DNA of 64,000 nt. It comes from Saxidomus purpurata (taxonomy: Eukaryota > Mollusca > Bivalvia > Venerida > Veneridae). A program made the translations under genes and the position numbers. The DNA lies in contig JAFMSR010000002.1 of the NCBI GenBank assembly GCA_022818135.1, positions 45,945,699 through 46,009,698 of the forward strand. The letters are read 5' to 3'. The notes under the pieces were generated by a model. The model was given only the letters and a program-made list of their open reading frames with translations, searched no databases and was not told the origin of the DNA. Positions 1 to 10,392 of the stretch are shown here, piece by piece; the stretch's first letter is position 1, and each line of letters opens with the position of its first letter.

Positions 1-339
1 GGAACAGATATTATTTCATAAACAAAATTTGGCTCATAGCATTTTATGGGCTTTTTAAACAGTAAAATATTAATGTACATGTATGAAACAAAAATTAACA
101 CAGCTTTATAGAAAGTGCACAACCATGACAATACATCTAGAAACAAGCTTAGCAGCATGAGTACTCATAGCCAGACTGGTTTAATCTCAATGTCTTCATA
201 AAATCATTTAACATCGAAAGCCTCCATAGTCACACTTCTTTTACACTCTCAAGCTTGTGTATCGTTACTTCCATTTGGAAAAATCTAGCCAGCCATTCTT
301 ACAAAACGCCCTGGTTCTTTATATAGTAAACATTCTTAC
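1..339. other. Intron/flank of HMG-box gene
   Basis: This is AT-rich sequence left of the last visible HMG-box exon. The first 30 bases resemble the 4579-4610 repeat (ggaacRgatRttatttcataa). Nothing else is recognised. Confidence 0.4.
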
Positions 340-1577
340 CTGTCTTTCTGCATCTGATATTTCTTTGTACATCTGGCTGGCAATTTTCACCTTTTCTGTG
401 ATTTTAACACCTGAAATAATCAGTGAAAAAAACAACAACTAATATCTGTATGACTCTACTGTGCTGAAAACAAACCGCTGGAAATGTAACTGATTATGAC
501 GATTTCAGATCAAAATGTGCATTAAGTTAGGAAGAAAGCTCCATAGCTTAAATTAAGCCAGTCTTAAACACTCCAGATGTTTCCATAGCTTAAATTAAGC
601 CAGTCTTAAACACTCCAGATGTTATCACTCTTGTAAAAGAGAGGCAGTAAGCTATTCAGCACTGCTATCCATCACTGAGGCACATGTGGCACCAGCGTCT
701 TGACCAAAACAGCCTGTGCTCCAGTAGGGACTTGGACCTTCTCCCGAGACAAATGCCCTAACAACTGAGATATCGCGGGATTAGACATTGAGCATCACTC
801 AATATGAATGAAGTTCAGACAGTGCACATCAGTACTAGCCATTTTTGATCCATGTAGAATAGCATGCCTCGACAATCTATTGATGTTTTTATAACATGTC
901 TTTCAACAGTTTTCAATCTCAAGTTGAATTCCTGATTGTTACGCAAGGTCAAGGTGAAATTTATCTTTCATAGCAAACTTTGATTTTAACAGCATTTAAA
1001 ATCCTACAGTTAAAGAGGGTAAAATAGGACACCAAAAATTGTGCAATAAAAACCTGTATGTTGACAATTGATATATCAGAGCTTCTATAAAAGCACAAAA
1101 AATCCAGCACTTAAACACTAAAACAGTACTTATTTACTGTGACGGTCTGTACATCTTCCAATGACCTACATTACACTGACAATAAATAATTATCTAAGGG
1201 GAGCAGTGGTGTAGAGGTTAAGGTGTTGGCCTCTCATCCCGGAGGTTGCGGGTTCGAGCCCCACTGGGGACATGACTGTAATTCCTCATACGATACCAGT
1301 ACTGGTTTTCCAAGAAGCAGCCTCAAGAGTGACTCGATAAGCTACAAGCTTTTTTCACAATCAAGCTAAAATAAGTTAGTATTAACTAATCCACAAGACC
1401 GGGCATCAAAGAATATATGTTTTAAAAGCATACAAATTCAACAGGAAAAGAGTTTGCTGCAGAAAATTACCTGGATTGTTTTTGTCCAGCTCATTTTTGA
1501 TGTTCTTGTAGTACAATAAAAAATGTGTTGTGGGTCTCTTGGGTTTGCCATCCCGTTTGGACTCTGCAGACAGGTAT
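340..1577 (-). CDS. HMG-box protein, two internal exons (possibly TFAM); gene runs off the left edge
   Basis: Two exons on the minus strand join in phase. The first is 1471-1577, with acceptor ttttacaag and donor ccag/gtaatt. The second is 340-410, with acceptor atttcag and donor acag/gtaaga. Together they read YLSAESKRDGKPKRPTTHF, then LLYYKNIKNELDKNNPG, then VKITEKVKIASQMYKEISD. That is the PKRP..(A/H)F..Y start, the NPG turn and the K(I/L)AS.M(W/Y)K.(I/L)S second helix of an HMG box, which bends DNA in the minor groove. The remaining 3' exons lie outside the window. A possible first exon at 4444-4505 encodes a basic, amphipathic N-terminus that could be a mitochondrial presequence, which is why TFAM is suggested. 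Other HMG-box families (HMGB, HMGXB) are not excluded. The HMG-box call is firm; the gene identity is not. Confidence 0.7.
541..623. repeat. Tandem duplication, 2 x 42 bp
   Basis: A 42-bp unit beginning ccatagcttaaattaagcc occurs at 541 and again at 583 with essentially no differences. Such identity points to a recent duplication. It lies in an intron of the HMG-box gene. Confidence 0.9.
605..790. repeat. Dispersed repeat, copy 1
   Basis: The segment with ccagatgttatcactcttg, agagaggcag and an atccatcactgaggcacatgtgg block is matched by a diverged segment at 42700-42840 (ccagatgtcatcacgcttgc, agagagacag, ctacccatttacaggtggg). Both probably belong to one repeat family; its ends are not defined. 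Confidence 0.5.
1198..1375 (+). mobile_element. tRNA-derived SINE, copy 1
   Basis: A tRNA-like head carries a pol III A box (tggtgtagaggttaag) and B box (ggttcgagccc). It is followed by a body ending agtgactcgataagctacaagc. The same head and tail occur in reverse orientation at 40695-40870, so this is a dispersed element and not a lone tRNA gene. The acceptor stem does not pair properly. Confidence 0.75.
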
Positions 1578-1814
1578 CTTGTAAAACAGTAACTGACACT
1601 GAAATGTAAAGTTCTATTTTATTGATCAGCCTGCATACATGATAATTATAAATATAAATTAATCAGCAGTGTAATGAGTCTACTAACAGTTTCAAATTCT
1701 TTTATTAATATTTTTTTGAAATTTTATATCAAATGAATAGTTTAGTTAAAGACAGTCATTAGCTACATTTTTTGTATTCATAGCTGATGTTTATCTGTTA
1801 CAAGATACAATCTT

Positions 1815-2255
1815 GTATCTTGGCGAGAGGCGTAATGTCCAGAGACGTGCAACATGTATGGTTAAAGGTCTAAATAATAAAAACAGTTTTACTACACAGA
1901 AAGATTAATTGCTTTAGGACTTCCAAGTTTAGAATATAGAAGGCTCAGGTCAGATTTAATACAAACATACAAAATTATAAATGGCCATGACAAAATAGAG
2001 AAAAAAAAAATTGTTTCCACCACCGTCAACTATGTCCCAACAATTAAGGGGTAACTCCCTTAAAATTCACAAAAAATACTCCAGAACCAAACATAGGCAA
2101 GCTACCTTCAGCCAGAAGGTTATAAACGTCTGGAACAAGTTACCAGAGTCCATAATTATGGCACCCTCTATAAACTCCTTCAAACATCGTCTCAACAAAG
2201 ACTGGGTTGGGGGACCAAACAAATTTAGACCTAAATGCCTGTTAAACTGAATAAG
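1815..2255 (+). mobile_element. LINE fragment, C-terminal end of a reverse transcriptase ORF
   Basis: Translated in more than one frame, the region gives RRNVQRRATCMVKGLN, LGLPSLEYRRLRSDLIQTYK and then, from 2011, RQATFSQKVINVWNKLPES with SFKHRLNKDW. This is the familiar tail after the RT domain of Jockey/CR1-like non-LTR elements (R-A-T-F..RV.N.WN.LP). It is truncated and frameshifted. Confidence 0.75.
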
Positions 2256-2321
2256 TAGCAGTTCAATAGCTATCAAGCACATATTTAGTGGTATTAAACA
2301 ATACTACACCTCATACTAAAA

Positions 2322-3372
2322 CAAGAGCTGTCCCTCCCAAGTGACGAATGCCCCCGAAAGAGGTGCCTCACAGTCTGTGTCCTCTCCATGTGCTCAATAA
2401 ATGTGCTATGTAATTTTAAAATCCTTCCATGCATGACAGAGTAATCATGCATACTGTATTCCATTACTTTAAACACTAAGTGTGACCTTGACCTTTGAGG
2501 TAGGGACTTGAGTCTTGCACGCGACACATCCGCTTGATGTGCTAGACATTTGTGCACAGTTATTTTAAAATCCTTCAAAGCATAATAAAGTTATAGTCTG
2601 GAAACAAATGTATGCATATATACAGGATTCCATTACCTATAAACTCTAAGTGTGACCTTGACCTTTGTGGTAGGGATGTGGGTCATGCACGCGACACGTC
2701 GTCTTGATGTGCTAGACATTTGTGCCAAATCATTTTAAAATCCTTCAAGGCATGACAAAGTGACAGTCCGGACACGGATGTGTGCATATATGCTTATATA
2801 GAGGAATCCATTACCTTCAAACTCTAAGTATGACCTTGACCTTTGAGCTAGGGACGTGGGTCTTGCACGCGACACGTCGTCTTGATGTGCTAGACATTTG
2901 TGCCAAGTTATTTTAAAATCCTTCAATGCATGACAAAGTTACAGTCCAGACACGAATGTGTGCATATATGCTTATATGGAGGAATCCATTACCTTCAAAC
3001 TCTAAGTATGACCTTGACCTTTGAGCTAGGGACGTGGGTCTTGCCGACGCCTGTCTTGATGTGCTAGACATGTGTGCCTAGTTATTTTAAAATCCTTCAA
3101 TGCATGACAAAGTTACAGTCCGGACACGAATGTGTGCATATATAGAGGATTCCATAACCTTCATACTCCAAGTGTGACCTTCACCTTTGAGTTAGGGATG
3201 TGGGTCTTGCACGCGACACGTCGTCTTGATGTGCTAGACATGTGTGCCAAGTTATTTTAAAATCCTTCAATGCATGACAAAGTTACAGTCCGGACACGAA
3301 TTTGTAAGTGGGGACGCACGGACGGACGGACAGACGGTGCGATTTTAATATGCCACCCTTCGGGGGCATAAA
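2322..3372 (-). mobile_element. Repeat family A, copy 1 (tandem ~170-180 bp units)
   Basis: Starts acaagagctgtccctcccaa followed by atgcccccgaaagagg and ends atgccacccttcgggggcat, so the ends are short inverted repeats. The interior is about five units of ~170-180 bp. Each carries tgaccttgacct, gcacgcgacacgtcgtcttg, atgtgctagacat, ttttaaaatccttcaatgca and a gtccggacacgaatgtg block. An ACGG-rich tract (3318-3342) precedes the right end. Other copies lie at 8900, 16590, 36990 and 50430. No transposase is seen, so it is non-autonomous or satellite-like. Confidence 0.85.
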
Positions 3373-3688
3373 AAAGTGTCAACAGTGTTTTTATTCAGTT
3401 TTACCAGTGTTTTAATGTTATAAGCATGATGCAATTTGATTTTCTCCACAAAAATGAGTGTATGGACACATATTCATGAGAGACATTAAATGGATAGTGC
3501 TTATTCAATATTGTGGAATTATTGGCTTATTATTGCCACTTATATTAGTGAAAATAATCAATAAATTGCCACAGAAACGGAAATTGTTTATATGAGTAGC
3601 AAACTCATATCCAACATAAATGACTTTATAAACATTATTACATATTGCATATTTACATGCTCTATGTAAACCTTTTATCACTAATTAT

Positions 3689-4117
3689 CAGGTTGGTTAT
3701 AACACTAAATTTAGTAACGGTAAACGTAACTAAATACAGTAGCACTGTTGTGGAAAATAGCCAGAATTCATATTGTTAAATATATTGCGAACATTATTGC
3801 AATAAAATACATTGACAGTTTTGACTTACAGTGAACATTTCACAATGCTAGTTGAAAATAAAAACTTCACTGTTGCATTTTTTGCAAATTGAGATAAATT
3901 ATTTTGGGATCCTTGTTAACACTTTATTTGAAATAAATGCAACAGCAGATAGTCTCTTTTCATCAACCAGCATTGTATATATAATGAATAATATTCAAAA
4001 ACAAATAAAAAGTATGAAACCACAAATACCTGTTCATATAATTTCTGTAACTGAATTTAGTAACGCTTACTTTATTTAGTTACGTTACTAAAATTATATA
4101 GTATTATAACCAACCTG
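3689..4117. mobile_element. 429-bp TIR element with ATTAT target duplication
   Basis: The left end CAGGTTGGTTATAACACTA is mirrored by the right end, whose complement reads CAGGTTGGTTATAATACTA. Inner inverted blocks with ttagtaacg and cgtaactaaat continue the TIRs. ATTAT lies directly outside both ends (3684-3688 and 4118-4122). It has no coding capacity. The superfamily is not assigned. Confidence 0.75.
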
Positions 4118-4443
4118 ATTATGTTAGCTATTGCAAAGATCATGGTAGGCAGTTGTACAAATATGTACCTGTCTCAGAATGCCTACAAGTGCATTATCAT
4201 TTTCTTCCACTGATATTGTCCCTCAGTCTGTTATACTTGAGGACATGTTAATTGTCTTCATATGACATGTGCCTAACAACGAACTGAGCAGATTTGGTAC
4301 GAAAACACTCGGGTACGAGATGATTTAGGGACAAGTCTGAAAACACTGACTCAAAATGCAAACTTGATAAGGCCCTGAGTTTGGATTGCAGAGAGAAACA
4401 TCTTTACAAATTACTACAATGACCCAAAAATGAAAGGTGCTAC

Positions 4444-4505
4444 CATTTGCTATTCAATGTCACGGGTCTTCCAAATAATCTAGCAGCGCTAATGAGTCCC
4501 GCCAT
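4444..4505 (-). CDS. Candidate first exon of the HMG-box gene (tentative)
   Basis: An ATG in good context (aacaaaATGG, 4505 leftwards) opens MAGLISAARLFGRPVTLNSK, a basic amphipathic N-terminus like a mitochondrial presequence. A donor (aaatg/gtagca) closes it at 4444. A direct join to the exon at 1577 would create TGA, so either a further small exon lies between, the donor is different, or this exon belongs elsewhere. Confidence 0.3.
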
Positions 4506-4555
4506 TTTGTTGTTCAGATAAATTCCGGTCCAAAGCGCACAAAAACCGTACTTGA

Positions 4556-4735
4556 ATTATTAGACGATGAACACCGCTGGAACGGATGTTATTTCATAAA
4601 TTAACAATGATATGGAGTCTGATGCGCAGTATTGAATTAACAACGAAAGCCGGATGCCTGGGTGGTTTATAATAGCGCATTACAACGACAAAGAGTTGTT
4701 TATTAGACGATAACAATGCTGAAAAGTGTATGTTA
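4556..4735. repeat. Dispersed repeat related to the 46.3-kb repeat
   Basis: Contains a direct repeat of attagacgat.aacaMcgctg (4559 and 4700) and ggtggtttataatagcgcat. The latter is similar to ggtggtttataactgcgcat near 46390. It lies upstream of the HMG-box gene. Confidence 0.45.
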
Positions 4736-4830
4736 TTTCGATTCTTACTTGACAAGATATTACATAAAGTTACTAAATGCAAGCCGTTATATTCTACGCG
4801 GGTGTTTATTTTACGTCAGGCGGCATAATA

Positions 4831-4838
4831 TGACGTCA
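4831..4838. promoter_or_regulatory. Perfect CRE palindrome TGACGTCA
   Basis: TGACGTCA, the CREB/ATF consensus, is preceded 18 bp upstream by a half-site (tacgtca). It lies between the candidate 5' end of the HMG-box gene and the plus-strand gene starting at 5516. Function is inferred from the motif and position only. Confidence 0.35.
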
Positions 4839-4846
4839 TTTGATTT

Positions 4847-4848
<2 letters not shown>

Positions 4849-4916
<68 letters not shown>

Positions 4917-4917
4917 T

Positions 4918-4959
<42 letters not shown>

Positions 4960-5069
4960 CTCCCTTTCTTTTTTTTTTTTTTTTTTTTTTCTTTCTCTCC
5001 CCTCCCCCCCTCTCCTCTTCTTTCTCTTTCTTTTTTTTTTTTTCTTTTTTTCTCTTCCCCCCCCCCCCC
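4849..5069. repeat. Poly(T)/pyrimidine tract, ~220 bp
   Basis: An almost pure T run is interrupted by single G, then by CT-rich sequence and a final 13-base C run. No purine-rich gene signal is visible. The length may be affected by sequencing of homopolymers. Confidence 0.95.
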
Positions 5070-5388
5070 ATAATGACGGAATATCGTTTCCCGCGTTGTT
5101 TATGGCACGATTAAACTTATTTGTTCTACTTTCCGTTTCACGTAATAACACAAATACCGACGGTCCGTATATTACAATTGTATTATTGCTTAAATACGGA
5201 CCCTGATTGATTAATGTACCGGGGGGATCTGGTTGTCCAAAAACCAAAAATTTTCCCGCCCTAAGAGACTTCGTGTGTAACATTTTTACTAAAGAAATGG
5301 TAAGACAACTCTGATAATCTTAGCAGACAATCATGTAGTCCAAAGTTAATTACGTAATAGACATTATTGGTACACTGCGTCATTGACG

Positions 5389-5440
5389 TTATCGCGAACG
5401 TCGTAACGTTAATCTGTATTGTTCATAGTAACAGAGACGC
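5389..5440. promoter_or_regulatory. Probable promoter region of the 5516 gene
   Basis: Just upstream of the ATG lies a CpG-richer patch containing ttgacgttatcgcgaacgtc and acgcgtgcgttg with TGACGT-like half-sites. It is the only GC-rich stretch nearby. This is inferred from composition and position. Confidence 0.3.
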
Positions 5441-5515
5441 GTGCGTTGAAAAGTAAAAGCAGGAAATTAGAGTATCCCTGAAAGACATTTCATGAAATAA
5501 GAGTATTTTTCTATA

Positions 5516-7827
5516 ATGGCAAAGAAACAGAAATACAACATACAAGACACAGATATAGATGAAGGTATGTTCAGGCTACAATTTGCGAAATATTATAACC
5601 TCGGCACTTGTTTTCCTGATAGCCATTTTTGGAGTACATTGCATGGGCAATCCAGCAGTGTTTTCTTTGGGTCTGTATATTCTTACTATTTATTTACATC
5701 AATTGTAGGCTAGCAGCCTGTTATAATATCTGAGCATTCTCAGTGGCTACTTCAGAAAAAAAATATTACCACCAAAAAAAAAAAAAAAAAAATTTTAAAA
5801 AAAATCCCCCCCCCCAAAAAGGGTAGGCCAGATTACTAGCAAGTGCCAATTATCTTCCAAATCTTCAACTGGCCTTCTTCTGGACTCGTCAGGATTATAT
5901 TTTCTTTGGGGATAAAACATCTACCCAGTGTAGAATTCGAACCGACGACCTACTGCAAACCAAATGCTTTAAGCTTGAATCTGAGTGCCGGCCCTTATCA
6001 TAACGTCACGGGGGAAAATCACTTTCAACATGATTTATTGCACACATTCTCTAAAATTATATGAAAAATGAACTTCAGTTGATATGTAGTAAATAATAAC
6101 AACTACATGTAGCTCTTTTGTCTGTTTTTAGTGATTTTTTCGGCACACTTTTCTGTTATTTTAGATGCATTACTGGATTATTCTCAACTGTCAGGCACCG
6201 AACTCGACTATGAGTATTCGGACAGCTTACTTGAATCAGATGGTGGGGAGTCAAAAGTAAAATCACTAAAGTCAAATACCATCGCATTCGTGATCAATCA
6301 CCCACTCCCAGAATCATCCAAAAGTATGAAGTTGGCACCACCAAAACAGATTCTACAAGAAATAAAGCGTACCACAGAAGCCAGAAGTAAATCCTATGTA
6401 CAGAAGCAGACACATGCAAATGTCAAGGTCGATTTTAATATCAACGAATACGACTACAAGTCAACTACATCTGACATCCTTGATCTCCAGCGTATGGCAG
6501 ACAAGTTTGCACAAATGGACAAGCAGAAAAGTAAGTTTGACTTTGTTAGTGGAATAAAGATACTCCATCAAATAACAACTGTATAACAATTGTAATCGGC
6601 AATACATTTCTGAATATCCTAGTGCCCTTCGCTGTCGTGGTTTGATTACGTCCAAACCATGACATATTCGTCGGTATATCACTGAAAAAGTAAGCTCGAT
6701 CTTTTTTCTTACATCTTCGATAATGATGGGATGTAATTGTTGGTGCAATCATACCATGCAAATTAACCAGAGTGTTTATGCATCTGCGATGTATCCGTAT
6801 AAGTGACCAGGCTGAATTTTTAAATTTCCATTCAGACCTTTGAAAACCTTTCAGAATTTAAACCAATGTGACGGGTTATAAATCTTTTTTCCAAATTACT
6901 CAAGGAGTTACAGAGCATGCCGAATGAAACAAGTGTCCCTATCTCGTAAAATTACTTCGTCATCCGACAATATTCCGAGAGATCCAGAAGTTTGTTTCTT
7001 TGGTGTGTGTATTTGTACTTTTTCAAAACATGTCCACACACATATGTTTATTTACAGTTATTGAAAATATCATATGTGAAGCTGGAGAATTCAACTATGA
7101 AATTGTTACTGGAGTTGACAAACTATTAGAGGAGGCACACACGCTCTTATACAAATATTATGGTAAGTGCAATGCTTATTGAAATTGCAAGCATGTAGCC
7201 TATGACTTTCAAAATACGCTGTTCTATCAGTAATCTCGCTATACAATTATCATTTACGTTTGTGTTACCACACTGATCTGTATTGTCGAGCTTCAAAACT
7301 TATGTGCAACTGTTTGTTAATGATATAATGGATATGCTGTTTAATTGCGTATTACCTACCGTTATTTAATTGCACCATATGCTCATCCCAGCGTGAGTTT
7401 GTATCAAAGTTTACGAGTCGTCATCTCTTTCAGATAAATTGGATCGTGCAACCAGAGCAAGTTTGCAGAACTCGATTTTAAAGTTGAAAGATTTGCCAAA
7501 TACGTTCCTATGCGTCCAGAGAAACAAAGATCTATTCGTGTGTTAGACTGGCTCAATAATCACACCAGTCAACCCGAGCCAGAGATGTATGACTTTAACA
7601 TGCAAGACCCAACCCAACCAAGAAAATATGTTTCCGACATTGTACCCAGAACGTCTGCAAGTGAAACAAACGTCATCCTTGGCAAGCGAAAGAGAGGCTG
7701 TGGGTATTGTGAAAGTGATAATGTAATCGACGTTCACGAAAGCAATTCTGATACAAGAGTCTACGTGCACGCTGATTGGCTAAGGCCGGGTGTTTCCGGA
7801 AAGCGGAGAAGAGTAAGAGTTGAATGA
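5516..7827 (+). CDS. Unrecognised four-exon gene, basic C-terminus; last exon ambiguous
   Basis: Exons are 5516-5564 (MAKKQKYNIQDTDIDE), 6165-6530, 7058-7162 and a last exon, all with good GT donors and phase-1 junctions. Exon 2 reads DALLDYSQLSGTELDYEYSD and ends LQRMADKFAQMDKQK. Exon 3 (EAGEFNYEIVTGVDKLLEEA) looks helical. The strong acceptor ctctttcag/ATAAATT (7434) gives 36 more codons and a stop at 7546 (210 residues). However, another frame stays open without a stop from 7438 to 7827. It is reached in phase through a weaker acceptor (tttgcag/AACTC, 7469), giving 292 residues and a basic tail (GKRKRGCGYC ... GKRRRVRVE). About 120 codons without a stop in AT-rich DNA favours the longer form. 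I recognise no domain; the basic end suggests a nuclear protein. Confidence 0.6.
5865..6015 (-). mobile_element. tRNA-derived SINE fragment (minus)
   Basis: The complement carries a pol III B-box-like ggttcgaattc (5935-5945) with flanking text typical of tRNA-derived repeats. It lies in intron 1 of the 5516 gene. Ends are not defined. Confidence 0.4.
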
Positions 7828-7829
7828 AT

Positions 7830-8890
7830 GGTGGTTTATGCTAAGAGACAAATTGTTAAATAGTAGATTGATTACGATGCCATAGCTCATTGTGGATATT
7901 TATAATTATGACGCACACGAAATGATTGTTGTACATGTACATTGTATGTTTATTTGTGCTTGAAAAAATGAATTAATTTAAAATTGCAGGACTTGCCTCG
8001 TTGTTTTCGAAATAGCCATCGAGTAAGTATCTTATGGTTTAAATTATCAACTATTGCATAAACAGGATTTGTTTTTTCGCTATAATAACTCGTCCAAGAA
8101 TATAATTACTGAAATTTATGACAAAAGACTTACAAAACTACTGTGTTTAAGAAAAGTTTTGTCACAATAAATTGATGCGTGATGCTTTTTCCAGAAGAAT
8201 TAGACAGTTTAAACCTTTTTTTATGAAACTTTATCCGTATCCGAGGTTCACTTGACATAGGCCTATGTAGGAAAAACTCGTCTTGTTTAAAACCACAAGG
8301 CATATTGAAAGGAAAGTTTAGTGACTTCTGCAGTTTCCAATTAGTAAGTAAGTAGTAATAGGGTCGGCACCGCATTGCTTTCACCTCTCCATGAGTGTTC
8401 AATATCTTTTATTGAGGGTGTACATGTGTCTCAAACAAGTCTAGAACTTTCAACAACATACAGGGAACGTTGTTCAACGTATACAATAGAAAAACCGCAT
8501 CAACAAAGGTGACACTGACACTTCGAACAGTGTACTAAGACAGTCTGCAATACCACTGCCAACACTGCTTACTGCACTGCACCAAATCGCCTTCCATGAA
8601 AACAACACCATAAACTATCCAATGTGATATCTTGATACTATTTATATATTACCACCTCAGTATGCTTTAAGTAGATGTATCATATATCTGAAAGGATGCT
8701 AACCTTTGCACACGCAATACAAGGCGTTTCATAAATGTTGGCGACATAAATGCAAATATTGGGTCAAATGTAGCCAAAAGCTCTACCAAGTTTATATGCC
8801 TTTACTTGCAATGTGTCTACGGCCTTTGCAAACAAAAGCAGGACCAAGGCTCTTGGAATATTGAAGAAAAAGTGACGAATACGTAACAGC
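7830..8890. other. Intergenic, nothing recognised
   Basis: AT-rich sequence downstream of the 5516 gene. It has no convincing coding frame, tRNA or repeat ends. Confidence 0.5.
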
Positions 8891-8899
8891 GTTCAGTAA

Positions 8900-9720
8900 A
8901 TTTAGTTACGGATGCGGGGCTTGCACGTGTCACCATGTCATGCTTTACAGAGGTACCATGTATACAGCATTCCATTACCTTTAAACTCTTAAGTGTGACA
9001 TTGACCTTTGAGGTAGGGTCGTCGTTGTTGTACGCGACACGGTGTCTTGCTGAGCATTTGTGCCACGTTATTTTAAAACCCATCAATGCATGACAACGTT
9101 GCAGTCCGGACACGAATGTGTGCATATATACAAGGTTCCACATGATCATGACGTTTAAACACCAAGTGTGACCTTGGCTGAGGAAGGAGTGTGGGTTTTG
9201 CATGCGACACATCGTCTTGATGTGCTGAGCATCTGTGCAAAGTTTTTTTAAAAATACTTCAGTGCATGACAAAGTTGCAGTCCGGACACGAATGTGTGCA
9301 TATATACAAGATTCCACATGATCATGACGTTTAAACACCAAGTGTGACCTTGGCTGAGGAAGGAGCGTGGGTTTTGCATGCGACACATCGTCTTGATGTG
9401 CTGAGCATCTGTGCAAAGTTACTTTAAAATCCTTCAGTGCATGACAAAGTTACAGTCCGGGCACGAAGGTGTGCATATACCAACTCTATACAGGATTTCA
9501 ATACCTGTAAACTCTACGTGTGACCCTGACATTAAAGGTAGGAACGCGAGTCTTGCACGCGACACGACGTTTTGATGTGCTGAACATTTGTGCCAAGTTA
9601 TTTTAAAATCCTTCAATGCATGACAAAGTTACAGCCCGGACACACAAAATAAGGACGGACACATGGACGGACGGTGCGTTTATAATATACCCACCTTAAT
9701 AATAATAAGGGGTATAAAAG
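8900..9720 (-). mobile_element. Repeat family A, copy 2 with recent internal duplication
   Basis: Four units carry the family hallmarks (gtccggacacgaatgtgtgc, gcgacacatcgtcttgatgt). The units around 9095-9270 and 9270-9420 are almost identical over ~170 bp, including the unusual ccacatgatcatgacgttta, so they duplicated recently. The right end has the ACGG tract (9651-9673). The inverted gcccccgaa end is degraded. Confidence 0.8.
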
Positions 9721-10260
9721 AGAAGCTATAAGGTCTTTCCAGGCTAGCTAGAATAAGGAAAATATTACAAGACAAAGCAACTTTCAATTGTATTCAAAGC
9801 AACATACACCTATATTACACACAGTGTAGTCACAAGTAAATAACCACGTGACATATTCTAGGTTTGGAAAAATTGAACTTCCTCGAGAAAGTAAAGCGAA
9901 AATAGCATTAACATAATAACAAGAAAATCTGCAGGCCCACAAACAAAACTGACATGTAAATAAGTTGGAAATTGGTGATGGTTGATGTTGAGGCATGGCC
10001 CCAAAAGAACTCTAGGAAATCAAGTCTGGTTGAACAAGCAAAATCTGACACGACACCACATCTACTGACTGACCTGTAGTATCGACACTTTACTGTTATC
10101 GAATAATATGAATACAGCATGTCTTAATTTTTCATTGCCAATATCCTTATTTTAATATTTGACATGACTGAAGAGTTTTATGATTAGCCGTAAAACATTT
10201 AAAAAGCTGAAAATGATAAGTAAAACAGAAGAAAAAAGTTTAAAAAATTGGGTTTGGAAC
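9720..10260. other. Intergenic, nothing recognised
   Basis: AT-rich, no supported gene. No repeat ends are visible. Confidence 0.45.
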
Positions 10261-10261
10261 T

Positions 10262-10352
10262 TTGGATGGGATTCGAGCTCATTCGTAAAATTACACCTAT
10301 ACAGTTTCAGGTGCAGACGCCTTTACCAATTACATCACGGAGACCGACTATA
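10262..10352 (-). mobile_element. Degenerate tRNA-like (SINE) fragment
   Basis: The complement reads ctccgtgatgtaattggtaa followed downstream by gagctcgaatccca. These match degraded pol III A and B boxes. It is too diverged to be a tRNA gene. Confidence 0.35.
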
Positions 10353-10392
10353 ATGAGGATGGAAAAAAGAAGCTAATATAATATTATATATA

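Noticed and set aside
1201..1271. Functional tRNA gene
   Set aside because: Acceptor and T stems mispair and a second copy with the same non-tRNA tail exists; it is a SINE head.
2294..2926. Recurrent ~60-codon frame ([15 protein letters not shown]...) in every family A copy, e.g. also 9434, 16836, 51045, 51571
   Set aside because: It recurs only because the repeat recurs. Unit lengths are not multiples of three, the opposite strand is also open, and no protein family fits.
4716..5283. Poly-Phe / poly-Lys frames at the T tract (also at 34226-34499)
   Set aside because: Homopolymer artefacts on both strands.
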